DNA from: Rhodoferax lacus
GTDB taxonomy: Bacteria > Pseudomonadota > Gammaproteobacteria > Burkholderiales > Burkholderiaceae_C
Assembly (NCBI RefSeq): GCF_003415675.1
Contig: NZ_QFZK01000008.1
Span: 62,001-126,000, forward strand
Length of the DNA stretch: 64,000 nt
Direction of reading: 5' to 3'
In this document: positions 1-10,072 of the stretch, piece by piece
Layout: the number at the start of each line of letters is the position of its first letter
Position numbering within the stretch: position 1 is the stretch's first letter
The notes under the pieces: generated by a model
Told to the model about the DNA's origin: nothing
What the model saw: only the letters and a program-made list of their open reading frames with translations
Database searches by the model: none
Position numbers and translations under genes: made by a program

Positions 1-289
1 TGGCGTTGGCAAACAGAAAGACCAGGGCAATGATGGGCATGGTGATTACAAAGGCCGAGGCCCAGGCCGGGCGCAGATGGGGGCCGCGCAGCCGCTGCAG
101 GCCCACCAGGGCGGATGCAAACAGGTGCCCCGCGCAAACCGCCAGCAGGCCGGGCAGCAGGCCATAGATCAGCGTGGCCGTGCACAAGGCCACCGCCAGA
201 AGATAGCTGGCCGTGCCTGGGCCCCAGGCTCCAGCGCCAGAGGGAGAGGGCACAGAAACAGGGCGGGACTTGTTATTGGAAGTAACCAT
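1..289 (-). CDS. Integral membrane protein, N-terminal part (cut by window edge)
   Basis: The reverse strand reads from an ATG at 289 without a stop to the window edge, giving about 96 residues. After a Ser/Pro/Gly-rich start of about 27 residues come two hydrophobic stretches (about residues 28-60 and 78-96) joined by a short basic loop containing RLRGPHLRP, so this is an inner-membrane protein. Two closely spaced N-terminal membrane segments also occur in AI-2E/PerM-type permeases, but too little is visible to assign a family. It is transcribed away from hpf, and about 220 bp of non-coding DNA separates them. Confidence 0.6.
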   Translation of the reverse strand, partial: MVTSNNKSRPVSVPSPSGAGAWGPGTASYLLAVALCTATLIYGLLPGLLAVCAGHLFASALVGLQRLRGPHLRPAWASAFVITMPIIALVFLFANA

Positions 290-510
290 AAAGCGTGGTG
301 TGAGGTGACAGGTGTGATTGAAAGTGCATGCCAGCATGTCGGTCCGGCAAAGCCCACAGTGTGTTGCGGCGCATCAGAAGATATCGTTGCCAAGTGCCAT
401 TTTCGGGCGCATAGTGAATCCAACGCCATGCAATTGAAACAGACTTTTTTCCCCTGCGTTTCGCGTTCTGCGAGCGCTTCTTCAACCCTGAGAGCAACTG
501 GAGGTTAGAT

Positions 511-840
511 ATGAATTTGACGATCAGCGGTCATCACCTTGAGGTTACCCCGGCCCTGCGTACGTATGTGACGACCAAACTGGATCGCATCATGCGACAC
601 TTTGATCAGGTGGTGGATGTCAAAGTGCTACTCACGGTAGAAAAGCAGAAGGAAAAGGAAAGGCGTCAACGAGCCGAATGCAATATCCACGTGAAGGGCA
701 GCGACATGTTTGCCGAATGCTCGCACCAGGATTTGTATGCTGCAGTGGATGAACTGGTCGACAAACTGGACCGCCAGGTGGTGCGCCACAAGGACCGTGT
801 ACAAAACCACCACCATGAGGCACCCAAGCGCCTGATGTAG
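511..840 (+). CDS. hpf: Ribosome hibernation promoting factor, short form
   Basis: The 109-residue protein matches the short HPF/YfiA family, which binds the 30S decoding region and promotes 100S dimers of idle ribosomes in stationary phase. It starts [17 protein letters not shown], a typical HPF opening, and has the basic KLDRIMRHF helix and a His/Lys-rich C-terminus. There is no C-terminal dimerisation domain, so it is the short type. The start is set by a strong ribosome binding site (GGAGG) about 8 bases upstream. In many Proteobacteria hpf follows rpoN; here it stands alone and is followed by a clear terminator. Confidence 0.95.
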   Translation: MNLTISGHHLEVTPALRTYVTTKLDRIMRHFDQVVDVKVLLTVEKQKEKERRQRAECNIHVKGSDMFAECSHQDLYAAVDELVDKLDRQVVRHKDRVQNHHHEAPKRLM

Positions 841-871
841 CGCCGGGCCGGATTGGCTCCTTCCTTGCACC

Positions 872-900
872 AAAACCGCCCCCTGCAGGGCGGTTTTTTT
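872..900 (+). terminator. Rho-independent terminator of hpf
   Basis: A perfect 10-bp stem (AAAACCGCCC / GGGCGGTTTT) with a six-base CCTGCA loop runs into a T tract. It lies 32 bp after the hpf stop and just before ptsN, so hpf is a single-gene unit. Confidence 0.9.
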
Positions 901-924
901 ATGTGCATAATCGCCTCAACCACC

Positions 925-1392
925 ATGAACCAACTCTCCCGAATCCTGCCTCCCGCGCAAGTCTGCGCCCAAGTGGAAGTCACCAGCAAGAAACGCGCTT
1001 TTGAGGAAGCAGGCTTGTTGTTCGAGAACCAGCACGGCCTGAGCCGCGCCCTGGTGACCGACAGCCTGTTCTCCCGCGAGCGTCTGGGCTCGACCGGCTT
1101 GGGACATGGTGTAGCCATTCCCCATGGACGCATCAAAGGACTCAAGGCGCCTCTGGCGGCCGTGTTCCATCTGGCCCAGCCCATCGGTTTTGATGCGCCG
1201 GATGACCAAGCGGTCAACCTGCTGATTTTTTTGCTGGTGCCCGAGGCTGCAACGCAAAAGCATCTGGAAATCCTGTCCGAGATCGCCGAGCTGCTGAGCG
1301 ACGCCTCCCTGCGCGACCAGATGACCCAGTGCACCGATTCCCTGGCGCTGCATGGGCTGATTGCCGGATGGCATTCGGCGCGCGTGGCCTGA
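925..1392 (+). CDS. ptsN: PTS IIA-like nitrogen regulatory protein (EIIA-Ntr)
   Basis: This is a 155-residue EIIA of the fructose/nitrogen class, the terminal phosphate acceptor of the regulatory PTS, which in Proteobacteria tunes potassium and nitrogen responses rather than sugar import. The phosphorylated histidine lies in the motif GVAIPHGRI (His67). I chose the ATG at 925 because it gives the usual family length; ATGs at 853 or 901 would add a non-conserved extension through the terminator. A CATAAT-like -10 lies about 15 bp upstream, suggesting a short leader. The next gene is hprK, a common Betaproteobacterial pairing. Confidence 0.9.
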   Translation: MNQLSRILPPAQVCAQVEVTSKKRAFEEAGLLFENQHGLSRALVTDSLFSRERLGSTGLGHGVAIPHGRIKGLKAPLAAVFHLAQPIGFDAPDDQAVNLLIFLLVPEAATQKHLEILSEIAELLSDASLRDQMTQCTDSLALHGLIAGWHSARVA

Positions 1393-1417
1393 GCCCTTCG
1401 CCTCCACAGACTGCCCT

Positions 1418-2368
1418 GTGAAACCCACCGTAGTCAGCGCCGACGTCCTGTTTGAAGAATTCCGCGGCACGCTGCGCTGGGAATGGGTGGCTGGCCTGGG
1501 CGCGTCCGAGCGCCGCTTTGACGAGGTGGCCGTACGCGCCGCCCGTTCCGGTGCCGACCTGGTCGGTTACCTCAACTACATCCACCCCTACCGCGTGCAA
1601 ATTCTGGGTGAGCGCGAGGTTGCCTACATCACCAACGCGCCGCCTGAAGACTGCGCCCGGCGCATTGCCCGCATCGTCACCCTGGAGCCGCCGGTTCTGG
1701 TGCTGGCTGATGGCCAGGTGGCGCCGCAGGCCCTGCTGTCCATGTGCGAGCGCGCGCAGATTCCGATGTTTTCCACGCACGAGTCCTCGGCCTTTGTGAT
1801 CGACGTGCTGCGTGCCTACCTGTCCAAGCACTTTGCCGACCGCAGCTCCATGCACGGCGTGTTCATCGACATTCTGGGCCTGGGTGTGATGATCACCGGC
1901 GAGTCGGGCCTGGGCAAAAGCGAGCTGGGCCTGGAGTTGATTTCCCGCGGCAACGGCCTGGTGGCCGACGACGCGGTGGACCTGTACCGCATCAACCAGA
2001 CCACCATTGAGGGTCGCTGCCCCGAGCTGCTGCAAAACCTGCTGGAAGTACGCGGCATTGGCCTGCTGGACATACGCGCCATCTTTGGCGAGACCGCCGT
2101 GCGACGCAAGATGCGCCTCAAGCTCATCGTGCATCTGGTGCGCCGCGAAACCCTGGAGCGCGAATACGAGCGCATCCCCTACGAGCCGCTCACGCAGGAC
2201 GTGCTGGGCGTGCCGGTACGCAAGGTGGTGATTCAGGTGGTGGCCGGTCGCAATATCGCCGTGCTGGTGGAGGCGGCGGTGCGCAACACCATTCTGCAGT
2301 TGCGCGGCATCGACACCTACCAGGAATTTGTCGAGCGCCACCGCAACGCGATGGCTAACGGAAACTAA
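1418..2368 (+). CDS. hprK: HPr kinase/phosphorylase
   Basis: A bifunctional enzyme that phosphorylates and dephosphorylates a serine of HPr. The 316-residue product from the GTG at 1418 has the Walker A motif GESGLGKS at residues 161-168 and the HPrK family signature [11 protein letters not shown] at 210-220, followed by the C-terminal helices. The GTG start is chosen because [14 protein letters not shown] is the expected N-terminus; the in-frame ATG at 1361 would overlap the ptsN coding region. With ptsN immediately upstream it forms a regulatory PTS module; HPr and EI are not in this window. Confidence 0.93.
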   Translation: MKPTVVSADVLFEEFRGTLRWEWVAGLGASERRFDEVAVRAARSGADLVGYLNYIHPYRVQILGEREVAYITNAPPEDCARRIARIVTLEPPVLVLADGQVAPQALLSMCERAQIPMFSTHESSAFVIDVLRAYLSKHFADRSSMHGVFIDILGLGVMITGESGLGKSELGLELISRGNGLVADDAVDLYRINQTTIEGRCPELLQNLLEVRGIGLLDIRAIFGETAVRRKMRLKLIVHLVRRETLEREYERIPYEPLTQDVLGVPVRKVVIQVVAGRNIAVLVEAAVRNTILQLRGIDTYQEFVERHRNAMANGN

Positions 2369-2378
2369 TAAAAGCTTT

Positions 2379-2807
2379 TCACGCGTTTCGGTGCGGGCAC
2401 GCGTCGCGTGTGCAATGCGCGTACAAGCTGAGTGCGTGGTCTGCGATGGCGAAGCCCTTGGCTTTGGCCACTGCGTGCTGGCGCTTTTCAATTTCGGCAT
2501 CAAAGAACTCTTCCACCCGGCCGCAGTCCAGGCACACCAGATGGTCGTGGTGCTGGCCTTCGTCAAGTTCGTACACCGCCTTGCCGCTCTCGAAATGGCT
2601 GCGCAGCAGGATGCTGGCCTGCTCGAACTGGGTCAGCACGCGGTACACCGTGGCCAGGCCCACGTCCGAGTTGTCTTCCAGCAGCACGCGGTACACGTCC
2701 TCGGCCGTCATGTGGCGCTGCTTGCCGCGCTGGAACACTTCCAGGATTTTCAGGCGCGGTATGGTGGCCTTGAGTCCGGTGCTTTTGAGTTCGTCGATGT
2801 TGGTCAT
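2379..2807 (-). CDS. fur: Ferric uptake regulator Fur
   Basis: The 142-residue DNA-binding metalloregulator has an N-terminal winged helix ([30 protein letters not shown]), then the metal-binding [16 protein letters not shown] segment and a C-terminal CTRDAC pair that completes the structural zinc site. With Fe(II) it represses iron uptake genes. It is convergent with hprK (about 10 bp apart) and divergent from bamE; the fur|bamE (omlA) pair is a well known arrangement in Beta- and Gammaproteobacteria. Confidence 0.96.
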   Translation of the reverse strand: MTNIDELKSTGLKATIPRLKILEVFQRGKQRHMTAEDVYRVLLEDNSDVGLATVYRVLTQFEQASILLRSHFESGKAVYELDEGQHHDHLVCLDCGRVEEFFDAEIEKRQHAVAKAKGFAIADHALSLYAHCTRDACPHRNA

Positions 2808-2869
2808 GGTGTCTGGTCACGCCGCTCGGGCGGCTAAAGGTCCGGTATGCCCGGCAAAGGCCCAGCCGC

Positions 2870-2875
2870 TACAAT
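2870..2875 (+). promoter_or_regulatory. Candidate -10 box for bamE in the fur|bamE divergent region
   Basis: TACAAT lies 31 bp upstream of the bamE start, in the 98-bp region between divergent fur and bamE. No good -35 is visible at the right distance, so the call rests on the -10 and its position only. Confidence 0.35.
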
Positions 2876-2905
2876 GGTCCGATCATATCGCTCAGTCCCA
2901 CATCC

Positions 2906-3448
2906 ATGCTTGATACCCCTCGATTGCGTCTGCCCTTGCTGGCCTTGGCTTTGCTGACGGCCGGGCTTTCGGCGTGCTCCAGCACTCCGGCATCCAAGAG
3001 CTTGCTGGACACCATTTCCCCCTACCGCTTCGACCGCGTCCAGGGCAATGTGGTTACCCGTGAGCAGGTTGCCGCATTGAAGACCGGCATGCCACGCGCA
3101 GTGGTCAAGGACATCCTGGGCACACCTTTGCTGACCAGTGTGTTCCATGCCGACCGCTGGGACTATGTGTTTACCTTCAGGCGCCAGGGTTCGCCTTCGC
3201 AGGAGCGCCGGGTTACGCTGTTCTTCAAGGGCGATGCCCTGGACCACTTTGAAGCCGATGATTTGCCCACCGAAGCCGAGTTCGTGGCCACACTCAAATC
3301 CATGCCCACCGAGGGCAAGCTGCCCCCCATGGAGGCGTCCGCAGAAAGCCTGAAGAAATTCCCGCCCGCTGCCAAGCCCGAACCGGTGGCCCCCACGGCC
3401 TCCAGGGCGTCTGCCGACTATCCGCCGCTTGAGCCACTGAGCAAATAA
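2906..3448 (+). CDS. bamE: Outer membrane assembly lipoprotein BamE (SmpA/OmlA)
   Basis: A 180-residue lipoprotein of the BAM complex, which inserts beta-barrel proteins in the outer membrane. The signal peptide ends in the lipobox LSAC (Cys24). The SmpA/OmlA domain follows: GNVVTREQVAALKTGM, VKDILGTPLL, and WDYVFTFRR. The C-terminal 45 residues are a Pro/Ala-rich tail that looks disordered and is longer than in E. coli (113 aa). Divergent fur upstream and dapB downstream are the usual neighbours. Confidence 0.93.
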   Translation: MLDTPRLRLPLLALALLTAGLSACSSTPASKSLLDTISPYRFDRVQGNVVTREQVAALKTGMPRAVVKDILGTPLLTSVFHADRWDYVFTFRRQGSPSQERRVTLFFKGDALDHFEADDLPTEAEFVATLKSMPTEGKLPPMEASAESLKKFPPAAKPEPVAPTASRASADYPPLEPLSK

Positions 3449-3518
3449 GCGTTCGCTGCATATTCGCCCTTTCGCCCTTTGATTGGCACCCACGACACGT
3501 TTTGACAGGATTGGGAAC

Positions 3519-4322
3519 ATGACCCACAGAATCGCAGTTGCCGGTGCGTCCGGCCGTATGGGGCAGATGCTCGTGGATGCCATTCGGGCATCCGACGATT
3601 GCACGCTCACCGGTGCCCTGGACATAGCAGGCAGCCCGGCCATTGGCAAGGACGCCGGCGCGCAGTCCGGCCAGCCCACCGGCACCCTGATCACCGCCGA
3701 TTTGCGCGCGGGCCTGGCCCAGAGCCAGGTGCTGATCGACTTCACCCGCCCCGAAGGCACGCTGGCCCACCTGAAGGTGTGTCGCGAACTGGGCGTGGCC
3801 ATGGTGATTGGCACCACCGGTTTTACCGAAGCGCAAAAGGCCGAGATCACTGAGGCTGCTCAGCACATTGCCATCATGATGGCGCCCAATATGAGTGTGG
3901 GTGTGAACGTCACGCTCAAGCTGCTGGAGATGGCGGCCAAAGCCCTGTCCACCGGCTACGACATTGAAATCGTCGAGGCGCATCACCGCCACAAGGTCGA
4001 TGCACCGTCCGGCACGGCCCTCAAAATGGGCGAGGTCATTGCCGACGCCCTGGGGCGCGACCTCAAGGACTGCGCCGTCTATGCCCGTGAAGGCGTGACC
4101 GGCGAGCGCGATCCCTCCAGCATCGGCTTTGCCACCATTCGCGGCGGCGATATTGTGGGTGACCACACCGTGCTGTTTGCCGGCATCGGCGAGCGCATCG
4201 AGATCAGCCACAAGTCCTCCAGCCGCGCCACCTACGCCCAGGGCAGCCTGCGCGCCGTGCGCTTTCTGGGTGGCAAGACCAGCGGGTTGTTCGACATGTT
4301 CGACGTCCTGGGTCTGAAATGA
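3519..4322 (+). CDS. dapB: 4-hydroxy-tetrahydrodipicolinate reductase
   Basis: DapB makes tetrahydrodipicolinate with NAD(P)H in lysine and diaminopimelate synthesis. The 267-residue product carries the Rossmann motif GASGRMG (residues 9-15) and the catalytic and substrate motif [13 protein letters not shown] starting at His155. The ATG at 3519 is preferred over an upstream start at 3483 because the enzyme normally begins a few residues before the glycine motif. The stop overlaps the exbB start (ATGA), so dapB and exbB are translationally coupled. Confidence 0.95.
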   Translation: MTHRIAVAGASGRMGQMLVDAIRASDDCTLTGALDIAGSPAIGKDAGAQSGQPTGTLITADLRAGLAQSQVLIDFTRPEGTLAHLKVCRELGVAMVIGTTGFTEAQKAEITEAAQHIAIMMAPNMSVGVNVTLKLLEMAAKALSTGYDIEIVEAHHRHKVDAPSGTALKMGEVIADALGRDLKDCAVYAREGVTGERDPSSIGFATIRGGDIVGDHTVLFAGIGERIEISHKSSSRATYAQGSLRAVRFLGGKTSGLFDMFDVLGLK

Positions 4323-4969
4323 ATCCCGCTGACTTTTTGGGCCATCGCGATGCCGTGGGCACGGCAGTGGCCTTGCTGCTGCTGATGATGTCGGTGGGCA
4401 GTTGGGTGGTGCTGCTCTGGAAGGGCTGGCTGCTCAAACGTGCCAGCGCCGATATGGGGCGCAGCACCATGGCCTTCTGGCAGGCTGCGTCGCTGGAAGA
4501 CGGCCTGACGGTGGTGCGCGCCCTGGACCGCGAAGCCCTGCTGCTGCCCCTGGTGGAAGCCGCTCTGGCCAAAACCCCTGCGGGCCATCTGGGCGCTGCG
4601 GGCGACAAGTCCCAGCAACTCACCCGCGTGCTGCGCGATGCCCTGCATGGCGTGCTGCACAAGCTGCAGGCCGGGCAGGTGCTCTTGGCCACCGTAGGCT
4701 CCACGGCTCCCTTTGTGGGCCTGCTGGGCACGGTCTGGGGTATTTACCATGCGCTCATGGGCATTGCCGGTGCGGGCCAGGTCAGCATCGACAAGATCTC
4801 CGGCCCGGTGGGTGAGGCGCTCATCATGACCGCAGCCGGTCTGGCCGTGGCCATCCCCGCCGTGCTGGGCTACAACATCCTGGGTCGCTTCATAGGCCGC
4901 ATCGAAGCCGACCTGGAAGGCTTTGCGCGCGATCTGCGTGAGCTGCTTTTGACTGCAGCGAAGCCATGA
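4319..4969 (+). CDS. exbB: MotA/TolQ/ExbB proton channel family protein
   Basis: A 216-residue inner-membrane protein of the ExbB/TolQ family that, with ExbD, uses proton motive force to energise TonB-type outer-membrane transport. One N-terminal membrane segment (about residues 17-37) is followed by a cytoplasmic region and the conserved block [20 protein letters not shown], then a third segment around [21 protein letters not shown]. It overlaps dapB by four bases. No tonB or tolA lies nearby, so a TolQ role cannot be excluded, but the ExbD-like partner favours ExbB. Confidence 0.85.
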   Translation: MNPADFLGHRDAVGTAVALLLLMMSVGSWVVLLWKGWLLKRASADMGRSTMAFWQAASLEDGLTVVRALDREALLLPLVEAALAKTPAGHLGAAGDKSQQLTRVLRDALHGVLHKLQAGQVLLATVGSTAPFVGLLGTVWGIYHALMGIAGAGQVSIDKISGPVGEALIMTAAGLAVAIPAVLGYNILGRFIGRIEADLEGFARDLRELLLTAAKP

Positions 4970-4977
4970 TGGCAATT

Positions 4978-5055
4978 TCCCGCCGGGCCGCCCCAAGGGA
5001 AATTCGCCCCCTCGGGGGGCAGCGACCCGCGCAGCGGTGGAGCGTGGGGGCCATA
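4978..5055 (+). repeat. Single copy of a dispersed GC-rich intergenic repeat inside the exbB-exbD gap
   Basis: The core CGCCGGGCCGCCCCAAG, then CCCCCTCGGGGGGCAG, then GCGCAGCG and AGCGTGGGGGCCAT, is the same as in the tandem array at 30217-30505. It contains short self-complementary runs (CCCCCTCGGGGGG). The copy separates two genes that would otherwise be nearly contiguous and ends 5 bp before the exbD start; its GGGGG run is the only purine-rich stretch ahead of exbD. Confidence 0.8.
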
Positions 5056-5060
5056 GCCAT

Positions 5061-5489
5061 ATGAGCTTCGGCAGGCTTGAGCGTTCGCAGGGCTCCACGC
5101 CCATGAGCGACATCAACATGACGCCGCTGATCGACGTGATGCTGGTGCTGCTGGTGATCTTCATCATCACCGCGCCGCTGATGGTCAGCTCGGTCAAGGT
5201 CGATCTGCCCAAGGCCGCGGGCACCAGTGCCTCCGCCGCGCCGAAGTTTGTGGAACTCAGCATTGACCGCAGCGGCCAGGTCTACGTGGCCGACGTGGTG
5301 CAAAACAGTGAGGCCCTGGCCAATCTGCTGGCCAGCACCGCACGGGCCAATGCAGACGCCGAAGTGCGCCTGCGTGCCGACACCACCGTGCCCTATGGCC
5401 GCGTGGTGGAAGTCATGGGCCTGGCGCAAAAGGCGGGTTTGAGCCGCATCGGTTTTGTGGCCGATGCGCCGCCAGCGGCCAAGCCCTGA
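5061..5489 (+). CDS. exbD: Biopolymer transport protein ExbD/TolR family
   Basis: A 142-residue partner of ExbB with a short cytoplasmic N-terminus, one membrane segment (about residues 22-42) and a periplasmic domain. The conserved motif MSDINMTPLIDVMLVLLVIF carries Asp25, the residue that takes part in proton translocation in the family. The start at 5061 gives the MSFGRLE opening; an internal ATG at 5103 would give MSDINMT but drop conserved residues. It is separated from exbB by a repeat copy that probably inserted between two originally adjacent genes. Confidence 0.88.
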   Translation: MSFGRLERSQGSTPMSDINMTPLIDVMLVLLVIFIITAPLMVSSVKVDLPKAAGTSASAAPKFVELSIDRSGQVYVADVVQNSEALANLLASTARANADAEVRLRADTTVPYGRVVEVMGLAQKAGLSRIGFVADAPPAAKP

Positions 5490-5595
5490 TTCCCTGCCGC
5501 ACACGCTCCCGGGCTTCTGCCCCGGCACTGCCTCCTGCAGCGCCTAAAATCGCTGCAAGCACCTCTTTTCAGGCCACGCGGCCCAAGCCACACCC

Positions 5596-8370
5596 ATGCA
5601 AGACAAATACCAGCACACCGACGTAGAAAAAGCCGCCCAGGCCCATTGGGCCCAACCCTTGTGGAGCGGGCGCAATGCCTACCAGGTGGTGGAAAACGCG
5701 CTGGACGCCAAGGGCCAGCCGCGCAAGAAGTTCTATGCCTGCTCCATGCTGCCTTACCCCAGCGGCAAGCTGCACATGGGCCATGTGCGCAACTACACCA
5801 TCAACGACATGCTCACGCGCTACCTGCGCATGAACAGCTACAACGTGCTCATGCCCATGGGCTGGGACGCCTTCGGCCTGCCTGCTGAAAACGCCGCACT
5901 CAAGAACAAGGTGCCGCCAGCGCAATGGACGTACGAGAACATTGCCTACATGAAGAAGCAGATGCAGGCCATGGGCCTGGCGGTGGACTGGAGCCGCGAG
6001 GTCGCCACCTGTGATCCGCAGTACTACAAGTGGAACCAGTGGCTGTTTCTGAAGATGTTGGAAAAAGGCATTGCCTACCGCAAGACCCAGATCGTCAACT
6101 GGGACCCGGTGGACATGACCGTGCTCGCCAACGAGCAGGTGATTGACGGCAAAGGCTGGCGCACCGGCGCCACCGTGGAAAAGCGCGAGATCCCCGGCTA
6201 CTACCTCAAGATCACCGACTACGCCCAGGAACTGCTGGACCATGTGCAGTTGGGCAACGACAAGGCCACGCTGAACGGCTGGCCCGACCGAGTGCGCCTG
6301 ATGCAGGAAAACTGGATCGGCAAAAGCGAGGGCGTGCGCTTTGCCTTCACCCACACCATCCAGGGCGCCGACAAGTCCCTGATCGGCGACGGACGGATGT
6401 ATGTGTTCACCACCCGTGCCGACACCATCATGGGCGTGACCTTCTGCGCCGTGGCACCCGAGCATCCGCTGGCCACGCACGCCGCGCAAACCAATCCGCA
6501 GTTGGCCGCCTTCATTGAAGAGTGCAAGGCCGGTGGCACCACCGAGGCCGAGCTCGCAGTCAAGGAAAAGCTGGGCATGCCCACGGGCCTGCAGGTCATG
6601 CATCCGCTCTCGCACCGCCTGGTGGATGTGTGGGTGGGCAACTATGTGCTGATGGGCTATGGCGACGGCGCCGTCATGGGCGTGCCCGCGCACGACGAGC
6701 GCGACTTTGCCTTTGCCAAGAAATACGGCATCCCCATCCATGACGTGGTGCACATCGACGGCCTGACCTACGACCACGACCACTGGCAGGATTGGTATGG
6801 CGACAAGCAGCGCGGCGTGACCGTCAACTCCGACGTCTACAGCGGACTGTCCTGCAAGGACGCGGTGGATGCCGTGGCCGCCGCCCTGCACGCCCACGGC
6901 CTGGGCGAGAAGAAGACCACCTGGCGCCTGCGCGACTGGGGCGTGAGCCGCCAGCGCTACTGGGGCACGCCCATCCCCATCATCCATTGCGAAGAGCACG
7001 GTGCCGTGCCCGTGCCGGAAAAAGACCTGCCTGTGGTGCTGCCGCAGGACTGCGTGCCCGATGGCTCGGGCAACCCGCTGCACAAGCACGTGGGCTTTCA
7101 CGCCGGCGTGGTCTGCCCGGTGTGTGGCAAGAGTGCCCGCCGCGAAACCGACACCATGGACACCTTTGTGGACAGCTCCTGGTACTACATGCGCTACTGC
7201 GACCCCAAGAACACCGACAGCATGGTGGCCGAGGGCACCGCCTACTGGATGCGCGACCAAACCAAGGCCACTGGCGGCAGCGGCATGGACCAGTACATAG
7301 GCGGCATCGAGCACGCCATCCTGCACCTGCTGTATGCGCGCTTCTGGACCAAGGTGATGCGCGACATGGGCCTGGTGAGCGTGGATGAGCCCTTCACCAA
7401 GCTGCTCACACAGGGCATGGTGCTCAACCACATCTACTCCCGCAAGGGCGACAAGGGCGGCAAGGAATACTTCTGGCCGGCCGATGTGGAGCACGTGCTG
7501 GACGCCACTGGCAAGGTGGTAGGCGCCAAGCTGACCAAGCAGGTCGGCGACCTGCCCGCGGGCACGGCGATTGACTACGAGGGCGTGGGCACCATGTCCA
7601 AGTCCAAGAACAACGGTGTGGATCCGCAGGACCTGATCGAGCGCTATGGTGCCGACACCGCGCGCCTCTACACCATGTTCACAGCACCACCTGAGGCCAC
7701 GCTGGAGTGGAACGACGCGGCCGTGGAAGGCAGCTACCGCTTTCTGCGCCGGGTCTGGAACTTCGGCCACAAGCTCTCCACCATGGACTTCGCGGCCGCC
7801 AACGCCGAGGTGGCAAAGGCCGGCAGCCTGCAGGAAGTGGCCTTTGGCAAGGAAGCCAAAGCGCTGCGCCTGGAGATGCATACCGTGCTGCGCCAGGTGG
7901 ACTACGACTACCAGCGCATGCAGTACAACACGGTGGTCTCCGGCACCATGAAGATGATCAACGCCCTGGAGAGCTACGCCCCCACGCTCGACTCCAAGGC
8001 ATTGGAGTCGGCGGGCTTACAGGCCGCGCTGCGTGAAGGCTTTGGCATTTTGCTACGCTGCCTGTACCCGGCCACACCCCACCTGGCCCACACCTTGTGG
8101 TCCGAGTTGGGCTATGCCGCGCAACTGGGCGATCTGCTGGATGCGCCCTGGCCGCAGGTGGATGCCACCGCACTGGTGCAGGACGAGATCGAACTGGTGT
8201 TGCAGATCAACGGCAAGCTGCGCGGCGCCATCGTGGTGGCTGCCACCGCTGACAAGGCCGCGATTGAAGCCGCCGCCCTGGCCAGCCCCATCTTCATCAG
8301 CCACGCGGCCGGCGCCAAAGCCAAGAAGGTGATCGTGGTGCCGGGCCGTCTGGTCAACGTGGTGGTTTAG
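5596..8370 (+). CDS. leuS: Leucyl-tRNA synthetase
   Basis: A class I aminoacyl-tRNA synthetase of 924 residues. The HIGH-type motif is HMGH at residues 60-63 within [15 protein letters not shown], and the KMSKS loop is TMSKSK starting at residue 666. The CP1 editing domain shows [12 protein letters not shown] (Ala where many enzymes have Pro), and a zinc-binding-like [18 protein letters not shown] precedes the WYYMRY region. It is somewhat longer than the 860-residue E. coli enzyme. It opens the leuS-lptE-holA run, whose gaps are only 2 and 8 bp. Confidence 0.97.
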   Translation: MQDKYQHTDVEKAAQAHWAQPLWSGRNAYQVVENALDAKGQPRKKFYACSMLPYPSGKLHMGHVRNYTINDMLTRYLRMNSYNVLMPMGWDAFGLPAENAALKNKVPPAQWTYENIAYMKKQMQAMGLAVDWSREVATCDPQYYKWNQWLFLKMLEKGIAYRKTQIVNWDPVDMTVLANEQVIDGKGWRTGATVEKREIPGYYLKITDYAQELLDHVQLGNDKATLNGWPDRVRLMQENWIGKSEGVRFAFTHTIQGADKSLIGDGRMYVFTTRADTIMGVTFCAVAPEHPLATHAAQTNPQLAAFIEECKAGGTTEAELAVKEKLGMPTGLQVMHPLSHRLVDVWVGNYVLMGYGDGAVMGVPAHDERDFAFAKKYGIPIHDVVHIDGLTYDHDHWQDWYGDKQRGVTVNSDVYSGLSCKDAVDAVAAALHAHGLGEKKTTWRLRDWGVSRQRYWGTPIPIIHCEEHGAVPVPEKDLPVVLPQDCVPDGSGNPLHKHVGFHAGVVCPVCGKSARRETDTMDTFVDSSWYYMRYCDPKNTDSMVAEGTAYWMRDQTKATGGSGMDQYIGGIEHAILHLLYARFWTKVMRDMGLVSVDEPFTKLLTQGMVLNHIYSRKGDKGGKEYFWPADVEHVLDATGKVVGAKLTKQVGDLPAGTAIDYEGVGTMSKSKNNGVDPQDLIERYGADTARLYTMFTAPPEATLEWNDAAVEGSYRFLRRVWNFGHKLSTMDFAAANAEVAKAGSLQEVAFGKEAKALRLEMHTVLRQVDYDYQRMQYNTVVSGTMKMINALESYAPTLDSKALESAGLQAALREGFGILLRCLYPATPHLAHTLWSELGYAAQLGDLLDAPWPQVDATALVQDEIELVLQINGKLRGAIVVAATADKAAIEAAALASPIFISHAAGAKAKKVIVVPGRLVNVVV

Positions 8371-8372
8371 CC

Positions 8373-8942
8373 ATGGCCTTGCAGCGACGCTCCCTGCTGG
8401 CGATGCTGGCCCTGCCAGTGGCTTTGGCCACGCTGGCAGGCTGCGGCTTCAAGCTGCGCACCAGCCAGCCGCTGCCCTTTTCCACCATAGCGGTCACGCC
8501 GGAAAAATCAGGTGGCGTGGCCGGAGACCTGGCGCGTTACCTGGGTGACATCGTGCGGCCGGTGGCGCCGGGTGCCGGTGGTGAATTGCCCGAAGTGATT
8601 CTGGACATCCTGCAGGAAGGGCGCGAGAAATTGGTGGTGGGTGTGAACGCCTCCGGCCAGGTGCGCGAGTTCGAATTGCGCATGCGCGTCAACTTCAAAC
8701 TGCGCACCGCCAAGGGCGTCGAGCTGATCGCGCCGTCGGTAATCGAGCAGCGCCGCAGCATCAGCTTCAACGAATCCGCCGTGCTGGCCAAGGAGGCCGA
8801 AGAGGTGCTGCTGTACCGCGACATGCAGGCCGACATCGTGCAACAGTTGCTGCGCCGCCTGGGGGCCTTCAAGATGCCAGGCCAGGCGTCCGCATTGCCC
8901 GCGGCACCTGTGCCGCCTCTGCCGTCCCCAGCACCCGAATAA
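8373..8942 (+). CDS. lptE: LPS-assembly lipoprotein LptE
   Basis: A 189-residue lipoprotein that plugs the LptD barrel in the outer-membrane LPS translocon. The signal peptide ends in LAGC (Cys24), followed by GFKLRTSQPLPFSTIAV, the typical LptE/RlpB opening, and a C-terminal RDMQADIVQQLLRRL helix. A Pro/Ala-rich tail of about 25 residues ends the protein. Its position between leuS and holA is conserved across Proteobacteria and supports the call strongly. Confidence 0.93.
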   Translation: MALQRRSLLAMLALPVALATLAGCGFKLRTSQPLPFSTIAVTPEKSGGVAGDLARYLGDIVRPVAPGAGGELPEVILDILQEGREKLVVGVNASGQVREFELRMRVNFKLRTAKGVELIAPSVIEQRRSISFNESAVLAKEAEEVLLYRDMQADIVQQLLRRLGAFKMPGQASALPAAPVPPLPSPAPE

Positions 8943-8950
8943 AGCGGCCC

Positions 8951-10039
8951 ATGCAAATCTCTGCGGCTCAACTGGCCAACCACCTGCAGCGCGGGCTCAA
9001 AAGCCTGTACACCCTGCATGGCGACGAGCCGCTGCTGCAGCAGGAGGCGCTGGACGCCATCCGCTTGCATGCGCGCAGCCAGGGCTTTAGCGAGCGCTCC
9101 TCGCACACCGTGTCGGGCGCGCACTTTGACTGGAGTGCCGTGCTGGCAGCCGGCGGCTCCATGAGCCTGTTTGCCGACAAGCAGATCATCGAGATCCGCA
9201 TCCCCAGCGGCAAGCCCGGCAAGGACGGCAGCGTGGCCCTGCAGCAGTTGGCCGAGGCCTCGCGCGAGAACGCCGAGGTGCTGACCATTGTGCTGCTGCC
9301 GCGCATGGACAAGATGGGCAAGTCCGGCGCCTGGTTCTCGGCGCTGGAGAGTTTTGGCATCACCCTGGAAGTGCAGCCAGTGGAGCGCAGTGCCTTGCCG
9401 CAATGGATTGCCCAGCGCCTCTCTGCTTTGGGCCTGCGCGTGGAGCCGGGTGAGGCCGGGCAGCGCAGCTTGCAGTTTTTTGCCGACCGGGTGGAGGGCA
9501 ACCTGCTGGCCGCGCACCAGGAAATCCAGAAGCTGGCCCTGCTGTTTCCGGCCGACTTGCACGGCGGCGTGCTGACTTTTGAGCAGATCGAGAGCGCGGT
9601 GCTCAACGTGGCGCGCTACGACGTCTTCAAGCTCTCCGAATCCGTGCTGGCGGGCAACCCCGAGCGGGTGCAGCGCATGCTGGACGGGTTGCAGGCCGAG
9701 GGCGAGGCCGAGGTGCTGGTGCACTACACCCTGGCAGAGGACATTCGTGCCCTCAAGCGCGTGAAAGACGCTATTGGCCAGGGCCGCCCCCTGCCGATGG
9801 CCCTGCGCGAAAACCGCATCTGGGGCAACAAGGAGCGCCTGTTCGAGCGCGTATTGCCGCGCCTCTCCAGTGCAGCCCTGGCGGAGCTGCTGCAGTCCGC
9901 ACACCTGGTGGACGGCATTGTCAAAGGCCTCAAGCAACCCGACTGGCCTGCCAGTGGCTGGCAGGCCCTGCATCGGCTGGCGCTGCAGCTGTGCGGCCTG
10001 TGTGCCACGGGTGGGGCGGTATCCAAACCCCGCATTTGA
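8951..10039 (+). CDS. holA: DNA polymerase III subunit delta
   Basis: The 362-residue clamp-loader wrench subunit, which opens the beta clamp. The family layout is visible: the N-terminal AAA-like domain begins QISAAQLANHLQRGLKSLYTL with the degenerate loop HGDEPLLQQEAL, followed by the middle TFEQIESAVLNVARYDVFKLSE segment and the C-terminal collar domain (WGNKERLFERVLPRLS). As in the family there is no functional Walker A. It lies 8 bp after lptE, so it is co-transcribed. Confidence 0.94.
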   Translation: MQISAAQLANHLQRGLKSLYTLHGDEPLLQQEALDAIRLHARSQGFSERSSHTVSGAHFDWSAVLAAGGSMSLFADKQIIEIRIPSGKPGKDGSVALQQLAEASRENAEVLTIVLLPRMDKMGKSGAWFSALESFGITLEVQPVERSALPQWIAQRLSALGLRVEPGEAGQRSLQFFADRVEGNLLAAHQEIQKLALLFPADLHGGVLTFEQIESAVLNVARYDVFKLSESVLAGNPERVQRMLDGLQAEGEAEVLVHYTLAEDIRALKRVKDAIGQGRPLPMALRENRIWGNKERLFERVLPRLSSAALAELLQSAHLVDGIVKGLKQPDWPASGWQALHRLALQLCGLCATGGAVSKPRI

Positions 10040-10072
10040 GCCAAGCCCGTGGCGTTCTGCGAAAATCCCCGC

